The position numbers and the translations under genes were made by a program. Source: Sorex araneus (lineage: Eukaryota; Chordata; Mammalia; Eulipotyphla; Soricidae). Taken from it: a stretch of DNA of 64,000 bases. Positions 1 through 10,875 of this stretch are shown piece after piece (the stretch's first letter is position 1; each line of letters starts with the position of its first letter). The notes under the pieces were generated by a model. That model did not search any database and had not been told where the DNA came from. It saw only the letters and a program-made list of their open reading frames with translations. Location of the stretch: the NCBI RefSeq assembly GCF_027595985.1, contig NC_073305.1, forward strand, positions 168,640,172-168,704,171, written 5' to 3'.

Positions 1-14
1 TTAGTAATTTTCAT

Positions 15-155
15 GTACTCCTCTCTCTCTTCCTCCATCTGTATTTATCTCTATCTCTGTCTCTGTCTGTGTCTGTGTGTCTGTGTGTCTGCGTGTCTGT
101 GTGTCTGTGTGTCTGTGTGTCTGTCTGTCTGTCTCTCTCTCTATTTCTCTCTCAT
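15..155. repeat. CT/GT-rich simple repeat
   Basis: The segment is dominated by TCTC and TGTGTC steps on the plus strand. The reading frame through it encodes only a Val/Cys/Ser/Leu periodic peptide, which is an artefact of the repeat. Confidence 0.85.
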
Positions 156-254
156 CCTGGCATAAGAGCTACCTTTTTCGGGCAAATCTCAGGTACCAAA
201 AGCAAAAAGCACAATAGGTCATTTTTTTTCTTTCTCTCTCTCCTCACCCCTATC

Positions 255-725
255 CCCAGCATTTTTTAAAAATCAAGCACTGTGATTTACAAGGTTATTA
301 ATAGTTGAGTTTTACACATATTGCAGCATCAATCCCACCACCACGGCCAACTTCCCTCCATCAATGTTTTCAGGTTCCCTCCCATCATCTCCCACAACCC
401 CTCCACCACCAGCAGCCTATCCTTCTGGTACGCACCATTAAAAGTTCAGTTGTTAAAGTTTGTGTCTCTTGATTCCAGTGTTGTTGACTGTGATTTGGAT
501 GTTTGGCTCTATCATTCCTTAAAACCACTTTTGTACCTGGTTCTGCTGCCCTGGCTCCTGGTGCTCCTCATGTGTCTGTTCACTTCCTCTCGTCCACTCT
601 TCATTTCCTTCTCCTCCATATACTCTGGAGCCAAGGTTGATCAGGGCATCCCCCTTTAAAACACTGTATTTCCTCATCCTATTATTCTGACTACCACATA
701 TCAGTAATATCATCCAAGCAAATCA
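255..725 (-). mobile_element. Family R retroelement 3' region, minus orientation
   Basis: The sequence begins with a T-rich run and then reads as the reverse complement of a 3' end seen repeatedly in this window: a CACTGTGATTTACAA-like block followed by a pyrimidine-rich CCACC/CTCC block. Similar blocks occur near 11,190, 17,270, 33,000, 36,650, 44,485 and 59,225. The T run corresponds to the poly(A) tail. I infer a LINE-type or LINE-mobilised element. The long plus-strand reading frame here is not a gene. Confidence 0.6.
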
Positions 726-729
726 TATT

Positions 730-1697
730 TAAGATATAACAACAAGAAGTGCCTTTTCTCTACTTGTCTTCATTATGAACTAAGCAATTTTTAACCTTTT
801 TAGCAAACACATGCATCTTATTCACCAAACTTTGTTACAGAGGCTTTTCCTTGACTTCTTTATCTTAATATTTATTCAAATGCCACGTTGTTGATTACAT
901 CACATGATCGTGATATTCTTATCATTTTTCTTCTCTCCACTTCCTAATAATGTACTCTTTATCTTCTACCTATACTATATCTGCTAACTTCGTTAACTAC
1001 TAAGCTATTTTACTGCCTAAAGTTTCTCCTCCTCTAGTATTCTTTCCTTATGCAGGAAATATGAACTTTGGAATGTGTAAGCGTGAGATCCAATTCTATT
1101 CTACATGGCCAGTTTGTAAATTTGAGCAAGATTTTAAAACTCTTTCTCCTAAATTTTAGAAAGGTTTTGTGAGAATAAAGCGAGATAATGCATACAGAGT
1201 GCTCAGCATGTATGCCTGAGGAGCAGTTACTATGATCTTGATGATGATAATGATGGTGATGATGACGGAGGTCTGTAATGTTTATAATGAAGTTCCTGGA
1301 TGAGAGACACATTGAATGCAGAGTAGACTTCAGGAATGCACAACAGAGGGAAATGCTTATGGAGATGCATGAGAAGGCAGGAAAACAGTCAGATGGGAGC
1401 AGTTAATGTCAGAAAAGTGAGAAGAAAAATGTTGGGAATGTAAGTTACAGAAATGTTAGAAATAACCCTAGTTTCTCCAACTAAAGTGATTTGATTTGGC
1501 TTTGATAAGCAATGACGATATTTTTACTTTGCTCTATTACAAGGTCATATGTATGTATAGCATGAGTCTGCCTCTAAAATTGCTAAAGTTTTATCAAAAT
1601 GGAATGTCCAAAAGACAGACAATTGAAGGAAAGATAGCTTACATTTTTATACTAGTAGTTTATAATAGTAGCTTTTCTTTAGCAAACACAAATTCTG
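730..1697. other. Unassigned AT-rich intergenic DNA
   Basis: I see no gene, SINE head or poly(A) tail in this stretch. A GAT-rich patch near 1230-1270 is the only simple-sequence feature, and its minus-strand reading gives a His-rich frame that I do not treat as coding. Confidence 0.5.
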
Positions 1698-1698
1698 T

Positions 1699-1862
1699 GG
1701 CTGGAGAGATAATATAGAGAGTAGGCATTAGCCTTGAATGTCAGCAGACCACAATTCTATCCCTGGCAACCCCTGTAGTACCAGGAATGATCCCAGAATA
1801 CAAATCCAAGAGTAACTGGAGTAAAACACTGAGTACCACAGACTGTGGCCCTAAAAAAAATT
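1699..1862 (+). mobile_element. SINE-A copy, old and diverged
   Basis: It starts with the GGCTGGAGAGAT tRNA-like head and keeps the CCAGGA and GAGTAAC blocks of the SINE-A body. It ends in an A-rich tail that runs directly into the (GGA)/(GAA) array. The divergence suggests an old insertion. Confidence 0.75.
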
Positions 1863-1865
1863 TAG

Positions 1866-2172
1866 AGGAGGAGGAAGAGGAGAGGAGGAGGAGGAGGAGG
1901 AAAAGAAGAAGAAGGAGAAGGAGAAGAAGAAGAAGGAGAAGGAGAAGAAGGAGGAGGAGAAGAAGAAGGAGAAGGAGAAGAAGAAGGAGAAGGAGAAGGA
2001 GAAGAAGAAGAAGAAGAAGAAGAAGAAGAAGAAGAAGAAGAAGAAGAAGAAGAAGAAGAAGAAGAAGAAGAAGAAGAAGAAGAAGAAGAAGAAGAAGAAG
2101 AAGAAGAAGAAGAAGAAGAAGAAGAAGAAGAAGAAGAAGAAGAAGAAGAAGAAGAAGAAGAAGAAGAAGAAA
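1866..2172. repeat. (GGA)n/(GAA)n microsatellite grown from a SINE tail
   Basis: GGA/GAA-mixed units occupy about 1866-2000 and are followed by essentially uninterrupted GAA from about 2001 to 2172, roughly 57 units. The array sits exactly where the poly(A) tail of the upstream SINE should be. The open frames on both strands (poly-Arg and poly-Leu) are artefacts. Long pure GAA tracts are known to form triplex DNA, as in the Alu-derived GAA repeat of FXN. Confidence 0.95.
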
Positions 2173-2249
2173 TAAGTCCTTACAATAAAATTTAAGTATT
2201 ATGATTTTCTCCTCCATTTTATTAAAAAACCATGTATATTTGGATGTGT

Positions 2250-2405
2250 ATACTTGAGGCAGGGGGTACATCCAGTACTTTATGGCTCTGTGCTCAGAAC
2301 CACTCCTTGCAGGGCTTGAGGGATCATTTGGGGTGTCAGGGATCAAACCCAGGTCAGCTGCATGCAAAGCAAGCATCCACCCCACTGTACTATTTCTCTG
2401 TCCCC
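2250..2405 (-). mobile_element. SINE-A copy, minus orientation
   Basis: The segment reads as the reverse complement of the SINE-A body (GGCTCTGTGCTCAGAA, then GATCAAACCCAGGTCAGC) and ends with the reversed tRNA-like head (CTGTACTATTTCTC). It has no clear T-run at its left end, so the tail has decayed. Confidence 0.75.
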
Positions 2406-2804
2406 TTGGGTATGTATACACTTTTCTTTAAATATTTACAAGTTTTTGCCTTAATTTTAGTTCTGAAGCATTCTTTCTAGTCTTGGATCACTTTATTTTT
2501 TAATTAAAATAATTCATCATTACCTTATAATATTATTAAAGATTTCTAGAAGTTAAACTCTCTGTACATGTATGAATACCACTGCACTGTTCCCCAAAGT
2601 CCCAGTGACATCATCCTATTAAAATGGTTCCCCCTTCCCTTTCATTCCATCCTCTTCCCTTTTTACTCTGGTAACTGGTAACCACCGTATTTTCCACAGT
2701 ATATGTTACTCTTGTGTTGGCCAGTTTGTTTGCTTTGGTTCTCTATATTCCACATGAGAGTGAAATCATATGGTAATTATCTTTCATTTTCAGTCTTATT
2801 TCTT

Positions 2805-2985
2805 TTTTTTTTCTTTTTGGGTCACAGCAGGCGATGCACAGGATGCACAGGGGTTAACTCCTGGCTCTGCACTCAGGAATTACTCCTGGCAGTGCTTGGG
2901 GGACCATGTGGGATTCTGGGAATCGAACCAGGTTTGGCCGTGTGCAAGGCAAATGCCCTACCCACTGTGCTATTGCTCCAGCCCC
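2805..2985 (-). mobile_element. SINE-A copy with target duplication
   Basis: It has a T-rich left end (poly(A) tail on minus) and the body in reverse complement. It ends at CTATTGCTCCAGCCCC, the reversed SINE head. The flanks share TTCAGTCTT followed by a near-identical extension, which is the target-site duplication inside the L1 remnant. Confidence 0.85.
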
Positions 2986-3429
2986 TTCAGTCTTGTTTCA
3001 CAGCATAGTCTATTCATGTTGTCTAAAAAGACAGAGATGAGAACCGGAGCTGCCACACACACGCAACAGCTCCTCTGCTCCTTACAGACTATGATCCTGG
3101 AGGGCTACTAATCACTTTTGGCACCCAGCAGCTTCTTACAGAAATGCACTAGACTGTGAACTGAGCTACAACTCCAGGCCGCCCGGGGAGGGAAAAGGTT
3201 TTTCTCTCTCGGCCTTCTCTTTCAGTGACTTCTGGCAGAAATCTTTCTGGACTTAATTACTAAAATATCAGAAATCCAAATCATATATTCTTAACTCTCA
3301 GCAATGGAAAACAAATTATCAAATGATGCCTTTCAGTAGGTTTGATCGTTGGGGGAAAATTATAAATAATAATAGTGAGTTCTCTGTTGAAATATTGAAT
3401 GTACTCAAAGTATAGAGAGAGTAAAGTGA

Positions 3430-3605
3430 AGATCATTAGACACTCAGGTTGGGGGGTGTGTGTGTGGGAGGGGTTCTTGGTGGTGGAACATGTGCACTGG
3501 TGAAGGGATGGGGGTTTGATCATTATATGACCTAGACTTAAACCTGAAAGCTTTGTAACTTTTTTCATGGTGATTCAATAAAATAAATTTTTTTTTTTAA
3601 AAAAA
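3430..3605 (+). mobile_element. Family R 3' end, plus orientation
   Basis: A GT-rich patch precedes the recurrent block GTGCACTGGTGAAGGGATGG, TTTGTAACT and CATGGTGATTCAATAAAATAAA, followed by a T/A-rich tail. AATAAA lies just before the tail. The same order occurs at about 4860, 12,250 and 22,760. Confidence 0.7.
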
Positions 3606-3760
3606 GACAAAAAAGAAAAAAAGACAAAGCTTAGTCTCTTTAAATGGCTAAATAGTATTCCCTTGATCATTTATACTGACTTTTGTTTATCCATCCAGCA
3701 TCTCCAGTCTCTTTTAAGTAGTTGTCCTAAAATACTTTAACCTTTAACTCTGAGCCTGGT

Positions 3761-4640
3761 TAAGATATAATGAACTTGAATATGTAATTTAGATAAATAC
3801 AGACCTTTAAAAAAAATCTATGGCCTCTCTGTGTCTTTTAGATGATGAGTTTAAAGATGAATACTCAGAATGAATATTAATTTTTGAGGTTTAATTGTTG
3901 CCATTCTACTTTTTGGTTCTGGTTGTTTCCTATCTATGTTGTTATCTTTTCATGAATTTAATTGTTGCCAGGCCTGCATCCAAGCTCATTGAGAAATTCA
4001 TCACAGGCCCTTCTCTTGTGGAGAGTGTTGCCTGGATTTCCAATAAAACAGGTACGAATTTTAAGCTTTCATACAATGCCATTCTCTTCAAGGACAGCTG
4101 AGCTGTAGGGGGTGGGTTTTATAGCCTAGGGCTCTGGCAGCTGCAGAAGCTGAGTTCTAAAGGGACAAAGAGCCTGGAGGGACTTTGACTCTAAAACTGC
4201 TGAGATTCAAAGACTGAGTTCCACACGTATGCACTTGGCAGCCAAGTGCATCTCTCCAATCTTAAAAAAGGAGTTCAACTCAACGGGAACCTGGAGAATT
4301 AAGAAAGAATTCCAAAATTCTGATCGTCCGTGTCTGATCTGCAACTCATGCCACAGTAGCTGGAGTTTCAACCTCCCTCGCCCTCTTCTGTGAAAAATGT
4401 GGGCTTTGGAACAACCATCTCGAAAAATGCAGATGCTTGGTTTAATCAGATGCCCTCTGTTCATTAATTTTATGTGAGGTATACCTTATCATATGGTCAA
4501 AATATATAAATTAGGAGCTTTAAGATAAAGAAATCATGGAGCTGTAATGTATATCATGGTAATGATAGTTAATAATATCTATCTGTATAGTTAATAATAT
4601 CTATCTGTATGGTAAATTTGAGCATAGCTAAGAGCAGATC
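3761..4640. other. Unassigned stretch with a short open frame
   Basis: No mobile element is recognised. A plus-strand frame ending at 4101 carries a non-repetitive C-terminal half, but I do not recognise it, and it lacks splice or promoter context. A tandem duplication of about 30 bp (TTAATAATATCTATCTGTAT) lies at about 4567-4610. Confidence 0.4.
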
Positions 4641-4649
4641 TTAAAAGTT

Positions 4650-4660
4650 CTCAGTGAGAT

Positions 4661-4692
<32 letters not shown>

Positions 4693-4905
4693 TACAGAGA
4701 GAGAGACAGAGAGAGACAGAGAGAGAGAGAAGAAAGTAAGTGCCTGCCTGCCAGGGATGGAGGGAGGGAAACTGGGGTCATTGATGGTGGGAAGTGTACA
4801 CTTGTGGAGGGATGGGTGTTGGAACATTGTATGACTAAAATCCAGTAATGAACAGCTTTGTAACTGTGTACCTCATGATGACACAATAAATTTTTTTTAA
4901 AAAAA
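4650..4905 (+). mobile_element. Family R 3' end with (GA)n tract
   Basis: A GA-rich microsatellite (about 4658-4732) is followed by GGATGGAGGGAGGG, a GTGGAGGGATGGGTGTT block, TTTGTAACTGTGTACCTCATG and ACACAATAAA, then a T/A-rich tail. This matches the other plus-oriented family R ends in order. The GA tract is part of the element, since CT tracts sit at the same place in the reversed copies near 17,340 and 59,410. Confidence 0.75.
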
Positions 4906-4933
4906 TATAATTTAAAAAAAAATTCTCATCAAG

Positions 4934-5108
4934 AACCAGAGAGTACAATGGATAGGACATTTGCCTTCCACACAGCTAACCTAAATTCAATCCCTGGCAT
5001 CCCCTATGATCTAAGCACCGCCATGAGTGATTTCTGAGTACAGAGCCAGGAGTAACCCCTGAACATTGCTGGGTGTGGCTCCAAAATCAAAACAAAAACA
5101 AACAAAAA
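4934..5108 (+). mobile_element. SINE-A copy, diverged
   Basis: The tRNA-like head is eroded, but GGATAGGACATTTGCCTT, the TCAATCCCTGGCATCCC box B region, AGCACCGCCATGAGTGA and CAGAGCCAGGAGTAACCCC are all in order, ending in an A-rich (CAAAA)n tail. Confidence 0.85.
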
Positions 5109-5109
5109 G

Positions 5110-6135
5110 AGGTACTTGCCATCCATGAGGCCACTTATAGTTTGACCCCTGGCTCCGTATATGGTATCTATGTTTGCTTTGGAGCCTGCTCCTGTGTTTG
5201 ATTTCTATCTTGAGAAGTAACTAAAATTATCTAAAATCCAATATATGCCTTGATAAATAATTCCAAGGAAAAGTTCTCATCAAAAGGAAAATAGGAGAGA
5301 ACAAAGGGAAAGAGAGAAGATAAATCAGTGTCAGAGAGAAAGAACGAAGAAAATTAGCAATATTGCAAGATTCAAAAACCCCAAGAATGAATTTTAAGGA
5401 TAAGCAAACTTACTCGAGCAAAAATGGCATTAAGCTACTATACTAGAATAAACATTCAATACCAGTCCCTCCAATACACACACATAATTAACTAAATAAA
5501 AGTATCAGACACATAGGAAGGTAAGAAATTGAATTTATTTTATTTTCACAGGCTAAAGATTCCTTTTATGATTCAATGCACATATAATTCAATGCATGAA
5601 ATGACCAACTGCAAAGTTCCTAGCAGGAAGAAACTGTACTTTATTCCGATAAGTATAACCTCCTTTCAGTAAGAAACATGACCTTCAAAGAATGTATTGA
5701 GATTCACTAAGCTAAATACCCAAGAAGTGGAGAATATGAAGTCTGGGCTGACTTTTCCCATCAAATGGAGTTCTGAATTACCCTTCCATATCTACAATAT
5801 ATATGGGCTATAAATCGGGCTGATACTTATTCAATTTTACATTGTAACCAAGGAAAGGTTGCTTTATTTCTTAATGACCTTTCAATATAAAGAATATTGG
5901 TTTATTATAATTAAACTCAAGAGTCTGTTTCCTTTTACTCAAGTTTCAGAAGCTACACAGAATAAACTTGATTGAATCACTGCCTTTGACTCAGAAAGAC
6001 AATATTCAAAGTGCACTCCTCTTCAATTCAACTCTCCTATCTATTAGATCTTTCCCCCAAAATTATGAAATTCTCTGCAAGGAAATCTAATTCTCATGAT
6101 AACTGCGGAAAGGGAGGAAGGTTAAGAATGCTAAG
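5110..6135. other. Repeat-poor AT-rich stretch
   Basis: I recognise no transposable element or open frame of note between the two flanking SINEs. The low repeat content over about 1 kb is unusual for this window and makes the segment a candidate conserved noncoding region, which cannot be tested here. Confidence 0.4.
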
Positions 6136-6137
6136 AT

Positions 6138-6290
6138 CAGGGCCAGACCTATAGTACAGTGGGTAGGAAGTTTGCCTTGCATGCAGCTGACTTAGGTTGG
6201 GACCCCGAGCATCCCAAATGGTCCCCTGAGCACCACCAGGAGTATAACTCCTGTGCATCACCGGCTGTGCTCCCCCCTCCCCACAAATGC
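6138..6290 (+). mobile_element. SINE-A copy
   Basis: It begins GGGCCAGACCTATAGTACAG and keeps TTGCCTTGCATGCAGCTGA, GGTCCCCTGAGCACCACCAG and AACTCCTGTGCATCACCGG in order. The tail has become C-rich rather than A-rich. Confidence 0.85.
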
Positions 6291-6342
6291 TAGCATCAGT
6301 TGACTAATACAAAACAAAAAACACTCATTGAAATAATGCTCT

Positions 6343-6515
6343 GACTTGTTTGTTTTGGGGGTCACATGGCAGTGCTCAGGATTTACTCCTGGCTCTGCAC
6401 TAAGGGATCACTCCTGGCAGGGTTCAGGGGACTATCATGGTGCTGGGGACAGAACTGGAGTCACCTTCATGAAAGGCAAGCACTCGGCCTGCAGTACTAT
6501 CTTTTTGGCTCAATC
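6343..6515 (-). mobile_element. SINE-A copy, minus orientation
   Basis: It reads GGGGGTCACATGGCAGTGCT, then CTGGCTCTGCACTAAGG and finally CAGTACTATC on plus, which is the reversed order of SINE-A. The 77-residue plus-strand frame through it is not a gene. Confidence 0.8.
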
Positions 6516-7265
6516 CTCTGAATTCTTTAACCCTTTTCCTGGAGCTTTCAGTTACTCTTTCTTTTCAGTACATAAGTAGAATGGGCTTTGACTCCCAGTG
6601 GATACATGTCCTTTGAATCTTCTTCTTCTCCTTTTGTACACCAAATTGCAGCTATTAATGGTTAGATCATGGAAGAATGAGTAAGACATTCCTATTCATT
6701 CAAGTTTTCCCAAATGATCCGTGAAAAACCTTAATTCCCTTAAGTTATTATAACTTTCCATTAATAACGAAATAAATTCCTTATCCTAATATTTCGAGGA
6801 AATGGGACCTTAAAATAAATCTAAAAAGGGAGCATAAATTTGCTACATATTAAAACGTGTTCTTTTCTTTTTCATCTTGCTGAGTATTAAAACTTGGAGA
6901 GTTTTGACAACAACGGCCCTTCTGCCATGTTATTTTCGTTACCCAGGCAATGCAATTAGTTTGGAAAACTACTGGTCCTGGTATTATTCTTTCTGAGGCA
7001 GTCCAGGGCTTGCACAGTTACAAACTCCCTTTGAAACAAAGGATAATATCAGAAATAGGTTTATTTAGAATAATTCTGTAAAATATAATTCTCCTTAAAG
7101 AAAAAATTAGTTTAGGCTCACCAGTCACTTATACTTTACTCCAACCCTGTCTAATGAACTTTCTATGATGACGGAAATGTTCTATTTGCAATGTGTTTTC
7201 TGACAAAAGTAACCCACTCCCCAACACTAGCTACTGAGCCCTCAAAGTCAGTTTACAAAATTAAG
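6516..7265. other. Repeat-poor stretch
   Basis: There is no mobile element or gene signature. Base composition is mixed with several CpG-containing words (CGAGG, ACGAAA, AACGGCC) and no decayed poly(A) tail, so this is a second candidate conserved noncoding segment. Confidence 0.35.
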
Positions 7266-7271
7266 CACCTG

Positions 7272-7435
7272 AGGGCAGGGAGGATGCTCAAAATTCCCTG
7301 GAGTGTGGGTTTAGCATGTGGGAGGCTCAGGTTTCATCCCCAGTCCCACATGATTTTCCAGCACTCTGGACCAAGTCAAAAATAGCCCCCTGAGCACAGC
7401 AGGATATGACCACAAAATAAATCAAAACACATGCA
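7272..7435 (+). mobile_element. Degenerate SINE-A-like copy
   Basis: GGGCAGGGAGGATGCTCAA, GCTCAGGTTTCATCCCCAGT and CCCCTGAGCACAGCAGG follow the order of SINE-A, but with much divergence. It ends in an A-rich stretch. Confidence 0.5.
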
Positions 7436-7496
7436 CACTAAAACACACAAACAGCTAAACAACTGAGTTTCAAACATTTTATTTTGTATAAATTTG

Positions 7497-7742
7497 GACT
7501 GGAGTGATAGCACAGTGGGTAGGGTGTTTGTCTTGCACGCGACCAACCCAGGTTTGATTCTCCACCCCTCTCGGAAAGCCCGGCAAGCTACCGAGAGTAT
7601 CCCACCTGCATGGCAGAGCCTGGTAAGCTCCCTATGGCATATTCGATATGCCAAAAACAGTAACAAGTCTCACAATAGAGACATTACTGGTTCCCACTTG
7701 AACAAATCGATGAACAACAGGACGACAGTGCTACAGTGCAAT
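7497..7742 (+). mobile_element. SINE-B copy, nearly full length
   Basis: The head GACTGGAGTGATAGCACAG is followed by the B-specific body (CTACCGAGAGTATCCCACC, ATTCGATATGCCAAAAACAG) and the terminal AACAGGACGACAGTGCTACA. There is no poly(A) tail. The head is shared with SINE-A, but the 3' two thirds are unrelated. Confidence 0.9.
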
Positions 7743-7895
7743 TTAAATGTAAGTAACTACACACTGCATATCAGTGCCATTCTGGAGATAACTGAAGGTA
7801 AAGAAAAAGTTGGAGGAAAAGGATAAAGCTATGGAAAGGAGAGATAGAGAACCCAAGGTGGAAGTAGCATGTAGGTGGACAGAAAGTAGTTGGGG

Positions 7896-8105
7896 CTCAC
7901 TCTAAAATCGTTTGTTTTTTTTTTTTTGCTTTTTGGGTCACACCTGGTGATGCACAGGGGTTACCCCTGGCTCTGCACTCAAGAACCACTGTTGGCACTA
8001 GTCAGGGGACCATATGGGATGCTGGGAATCGATCCCAGGTCGGCCGCATGCAAGGCAAATGCCCTAACCGCTGTACTATCGCTCCAGCCCCCTCACTCTA
8101 AAATC
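7896..8105 (-). mobile_element. SINE-A with 14-bp target duplication
   Basis: The element occupies 7910-8091 and is flanked by perfect CTCACTCTAAAATC direct repeats (7896-7909 and 8092-8105). It has a T-run on the left (poly(A) tail of the minus copy) and the reversed head CTATCGCTCCAGCCCC on the right. This is a clean L1-type retroposition signature. Confidence 0.95.
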
Positions 8106-8539
8106 TGACCCCTGACAGAAGCAGGAGAGATACTATTGCAAGTCTGTGCTTCTCTGGATCACCACCAAATAATATGAGAAGGAATTCCTCAGGAGATGAT
8201 CCTGATGTACATATGTCCTGCCCGGTTCCACAGCCCAGTGCCTGTCCAAACATTTGAGCTGGTAGAAGCCCTTGCTGCTGCAGCCTTCACTAAGAACAAG
8301 CCAAGGGCAAGGAAGGAGAAAGCAACTGGTTTCAGGTCACCTGGCTTCTCTTACTTGCTCTGCAGTTACAAGCTAAAAAAAGACATCTAGTGCAATAGAG
8401 TCATTATTTTGAACGTCTAAATATAAGAGGTCAGTACATTAGTATCTATTTGCCACCATTAAACACCTCTGATATTATGGACTCAAATAAGTCACCACAA
8501 ATCCCAGTACCCCAAGAGAACCACTGAAATACTTCTGTG

Positions 8540-8785
8540 GGCTAATCTGATTAAATTTAAATGTTCCGTAATGTAAGTCAGAATTACTATGAAGCTCCCC
8601 CTTAGAACATTTTTACTGTACCCCATAGGTTCTGATATTATTTGTTTCAACAGAATATTTTTAATTTTTTCTTTTACTAAAGTTTCTTTAAGTTTTGTTG
8701 GTCAGTTTCCAAATGTTAGAGCTCTTCCCAACTTTCTTTGTTATTTTCTAACTTCATGATCTTGTGGTCTGAAAAGATATTTCAC
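8540..8785 (-). mobile_element. L1 ORF2 fragment (linker before RT)
   Basis: The plus strand reads CCCCATAGGTTCTGATATT and then TGATCTTGTGGTCTGAAAAG, which match in order the reverse complement of mammalian L1 ORF2 between the endonuclease and reverse transcriptase regions. It is colinear with the ORF2 start at about 10,240, so both belong to one L1 on the minus strand. Confidence 0.7.
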
Positions 8786-8787
8786 AT

Positions 8788-8948
8788 GAGGCTAGAGAGA
8801 TAGTACGGGAGATAGAGCACTTGCCTTTCATGCAGTCAAACCAGTTTCAATTCCTGGCATTACCTGTGGTCACCTGAGCTGGCCAGGATTAAGCCCTTAC
8901 CAGAGTCACAAGTAAAATCTTGAGCACTACCAGGTGTGAATTACTTTT
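8788..8948 (+). mobile_element. SINE-A copy inserted in L1, diverged
   Basis: It starts GAGGCTAGAGAGATAGTACG, keeps TTGCCTTTCATGCAG and TTTCAATTCCTGGCATTACC, and ends GAGCACTACCAGGTGTGA. The L1 remnant lies on its left side. Confidence 0.75.
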
Positions 8949-9555
8949 TTTTTAATATTAAAAAAATTATTTTATGTTTTCATGTTCATTCTTGAAATTA
9001 TTTTTAAGCATGAACTTCTAATTTTTAGAAATTATCTCTAACTTAAAAACATCAGATTATATTTTTTACTGTTTCATTTGTTTCATATTTATTCTATTTG
9101 TATACTTAGGATAACTTCTCATGAAAAAGAAAGTGAATAGACTTTTATATGATAATCATATAATATAAAATCCATGGAATATAACATGTAAAAACTAAGG
9201 AAAAATCAGCTATATAGCATTCTAGTTTACATTTTTATCTTCTCAACTCTTTTTCAACAACGTATAACTCTGTTTCCATAGTATTGCAAATAGAATTTAT
9301 TCTGACATTTTGCTTATATACTCCAAAGCTAGGGCTCTTCATGATTCCAACTACTTTAGTTTAATAATTAGAAAATTAAGTTTTTTAATTTGAAAATTTA
9401 AAATAAAAAAATTGCCATTTTATTCACTTGTATCACTTGAACTAATTTTTATAAGAGATAATATAATTTCTATTTTGTAGCTTTATGGACATATGAATTG
9501 TGTCCCAGTGTTTGGCATCTCCTAGATATTTGCATTTTAGAAAGTGTATTTGGAG

Positions 9556-9712
9556 CTGTCTTGTTTGTTTGGAGGCCACATCCAGCTGTGCTCAGACTTA
9601 TGCCCGCTTCTGTGTTCCAGAATCACCTTAAAGACCATACAGGATGCAGGGATCAAATCTGGGTCAGCCACTTAAAAGGCAACCCCCTACCCTCTGTATA
9701 TACCCTCTGTAT
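9556..9712 (-). mobile_element. SINE-A copy, minus orientation, diverged
   Basis: GGAGGCCACATCCAGCTGTG, TGCAGGGATCAAATCTGGGT and CCCCCTACCCTCTGTA are in reversed SINE-A order. Small reading frames through this region are not genes. Confidence 0.7.
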
Positions 9713-9959
9713 ATAACCTCCAATATACCCTCTCTCTGGAGTCCCTGGAAGGGATGGGAGTCCTTTATTTATGTATTAATTGCATTTCTTCCAATTAATA
9801 ATTTGGGGATCTCTTTTCCTTATTGATGTTCTGGCTGGCTAATCTCCCCAGTGACAAGTGTGGGGCCTCCCACTACTCTTGTGTGGCCATCAAAGTATCT
9901 TCAAGGTTCTCTGAGCAGTTCTAAGCTTTTCTGACCATTCATCTGGTGATAGAAATCGG

Positions 9960-10265
9960 TAAGAGTTAAGTCGGCTTCAACTACTGATACCTTAAACTAA
10001 TATGTAGTCTTGACACTACTTCTCGGTCTTTAGTTTGAATACTATTTTGTCTAATAGAGGTATGACTGTTGCTTCCCTTTTGTCTGAGTTTAGCCTATGT
10101 GATTGTTTTCCAGCCTTTCACTACGAACCTATGTTTATTGTGAGAATTCAAGGGGACTTTATAATAACAAAAGTTTATTTCCTGGTCCATCTGGTCACTC
10201 TGTACACTCTTGATGGGAGAATTCAGTCCATTGACATTTAAAGAAATTGTTGACCTAAAGGAATT
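9960..10265 (-). mobile_element. L1 ORF2 start (endonuclease N-terminus), decayed
   Basis: The minus-strand frame within 10,095-10,391 contains SLNVNGLNSPIK, which corresponds to the conserved start of the L1 ORF2 endonuclease domain. The DNA AGTCCATTGACATTTAAAG is the antisense of that motif. Downstream frames are broken, so this is a dead L1 remnant. It pairs with the ORF2 fragment at 8540-8785. Confidence 0.8.
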
Positions 10266-10579
10266 TGTTTCCTGTTTACTGTGATAATTTTGAGGGCTTT
10301 TTTTGTCATTACAAATCTGGTTATTTTGGACACTGAAAAACCAAACATTGTTTATAACAGTCATATAACAGATGCACAGAAATAAAGACATAAATGTACT
10401 TGAAAAATACTATCAAGGATACCCATTGTAACTATTAATAAATACACAAACAGCATAATGATTAAAAAGAATTGATATATGTTACTAACAGAAAAAATGC
10501 ATAAGAAAATATAAAATCCTTAAATGTGAGTTTGAAAATATAGTCCCAAAACACAAAAGCTAGACGTTAAATTAAGCAC

Positions 10580-10652
10580 AAGTATATATATATACACATA
10601 TATATGTGTGTGTGTATATATATATATACATATATATATATATGTATATATA
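10580..10652. repeat. (TA)n/(TG)n microsatellite at a SINE tail
   Basis: Alternating TA, CATATA and TGTG units abut the 3' (left) end of the minus-oriented SINE at 10,653. The Tyr/Ile-rich frames here are artefacts. Confidence 0.9.
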
Positions 10653-10820
10653 TTTGCTTTTTGGGTCACACCCCTCAATGCACAGGGGTTTACTCCTGGC
10701 TTTACACTCAGGAATTACTCCTAGTGGTGCTTGGGGGACCATATGGGATGCTGGGAATAGAACTCTGGCTGGCCACATGCAAGGCAAATGCCCTACCCGC
10801 TGTACTATTGCTCCAGCCTC
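10653..10820 (-). mobile_element. SINE-A copy, minus orientation
   Basis: It runs from GCTTTTTGGGTCACACCCC to CTATTGCTCCAGCCTCC on plus and is close to the family consensus. The A-tail position is replaced by the TA-rich microsatellite. Confidence 0.9.
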
Positions 10821-10875
10821 CAAAAATGTATATTTTATCATAGTTTTAGTTTTAACCTATCTCTCAGTAATTGAT

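Larger units (their letters stand above)
2490..3760 (-). mobile_element. Old L1 3'UTR remnant, interrupted
   Basis: Segments 2490-2800 and about 3625-3750 match in order the reverse complement of mammalian L1 3' ends (GGTAACCACC, TTCCACATGAGAGTGAAATCATATGG, then AATAGTATTCC). The L1 is split by a SINE-A insertion at about 2805-2985 and by a family R insertion ending near 3600. No coding capacity remains. Confidence 0.7.

Noticed and set aside
1741..2421. 226-residue minus frame (poly-Leu) and 133-residue plus frame (poly-Arg)
   Set aside because: Both are translations of the GAA/GGA microsatellite and the flanking SINE copies.
3895..4101. 68-residue plus frame with a non-repetitive C-terminal half
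   Set aside because: There is no recognisable family, no splice signals that I can defend, and the length is within chance for AT-rich DNA.
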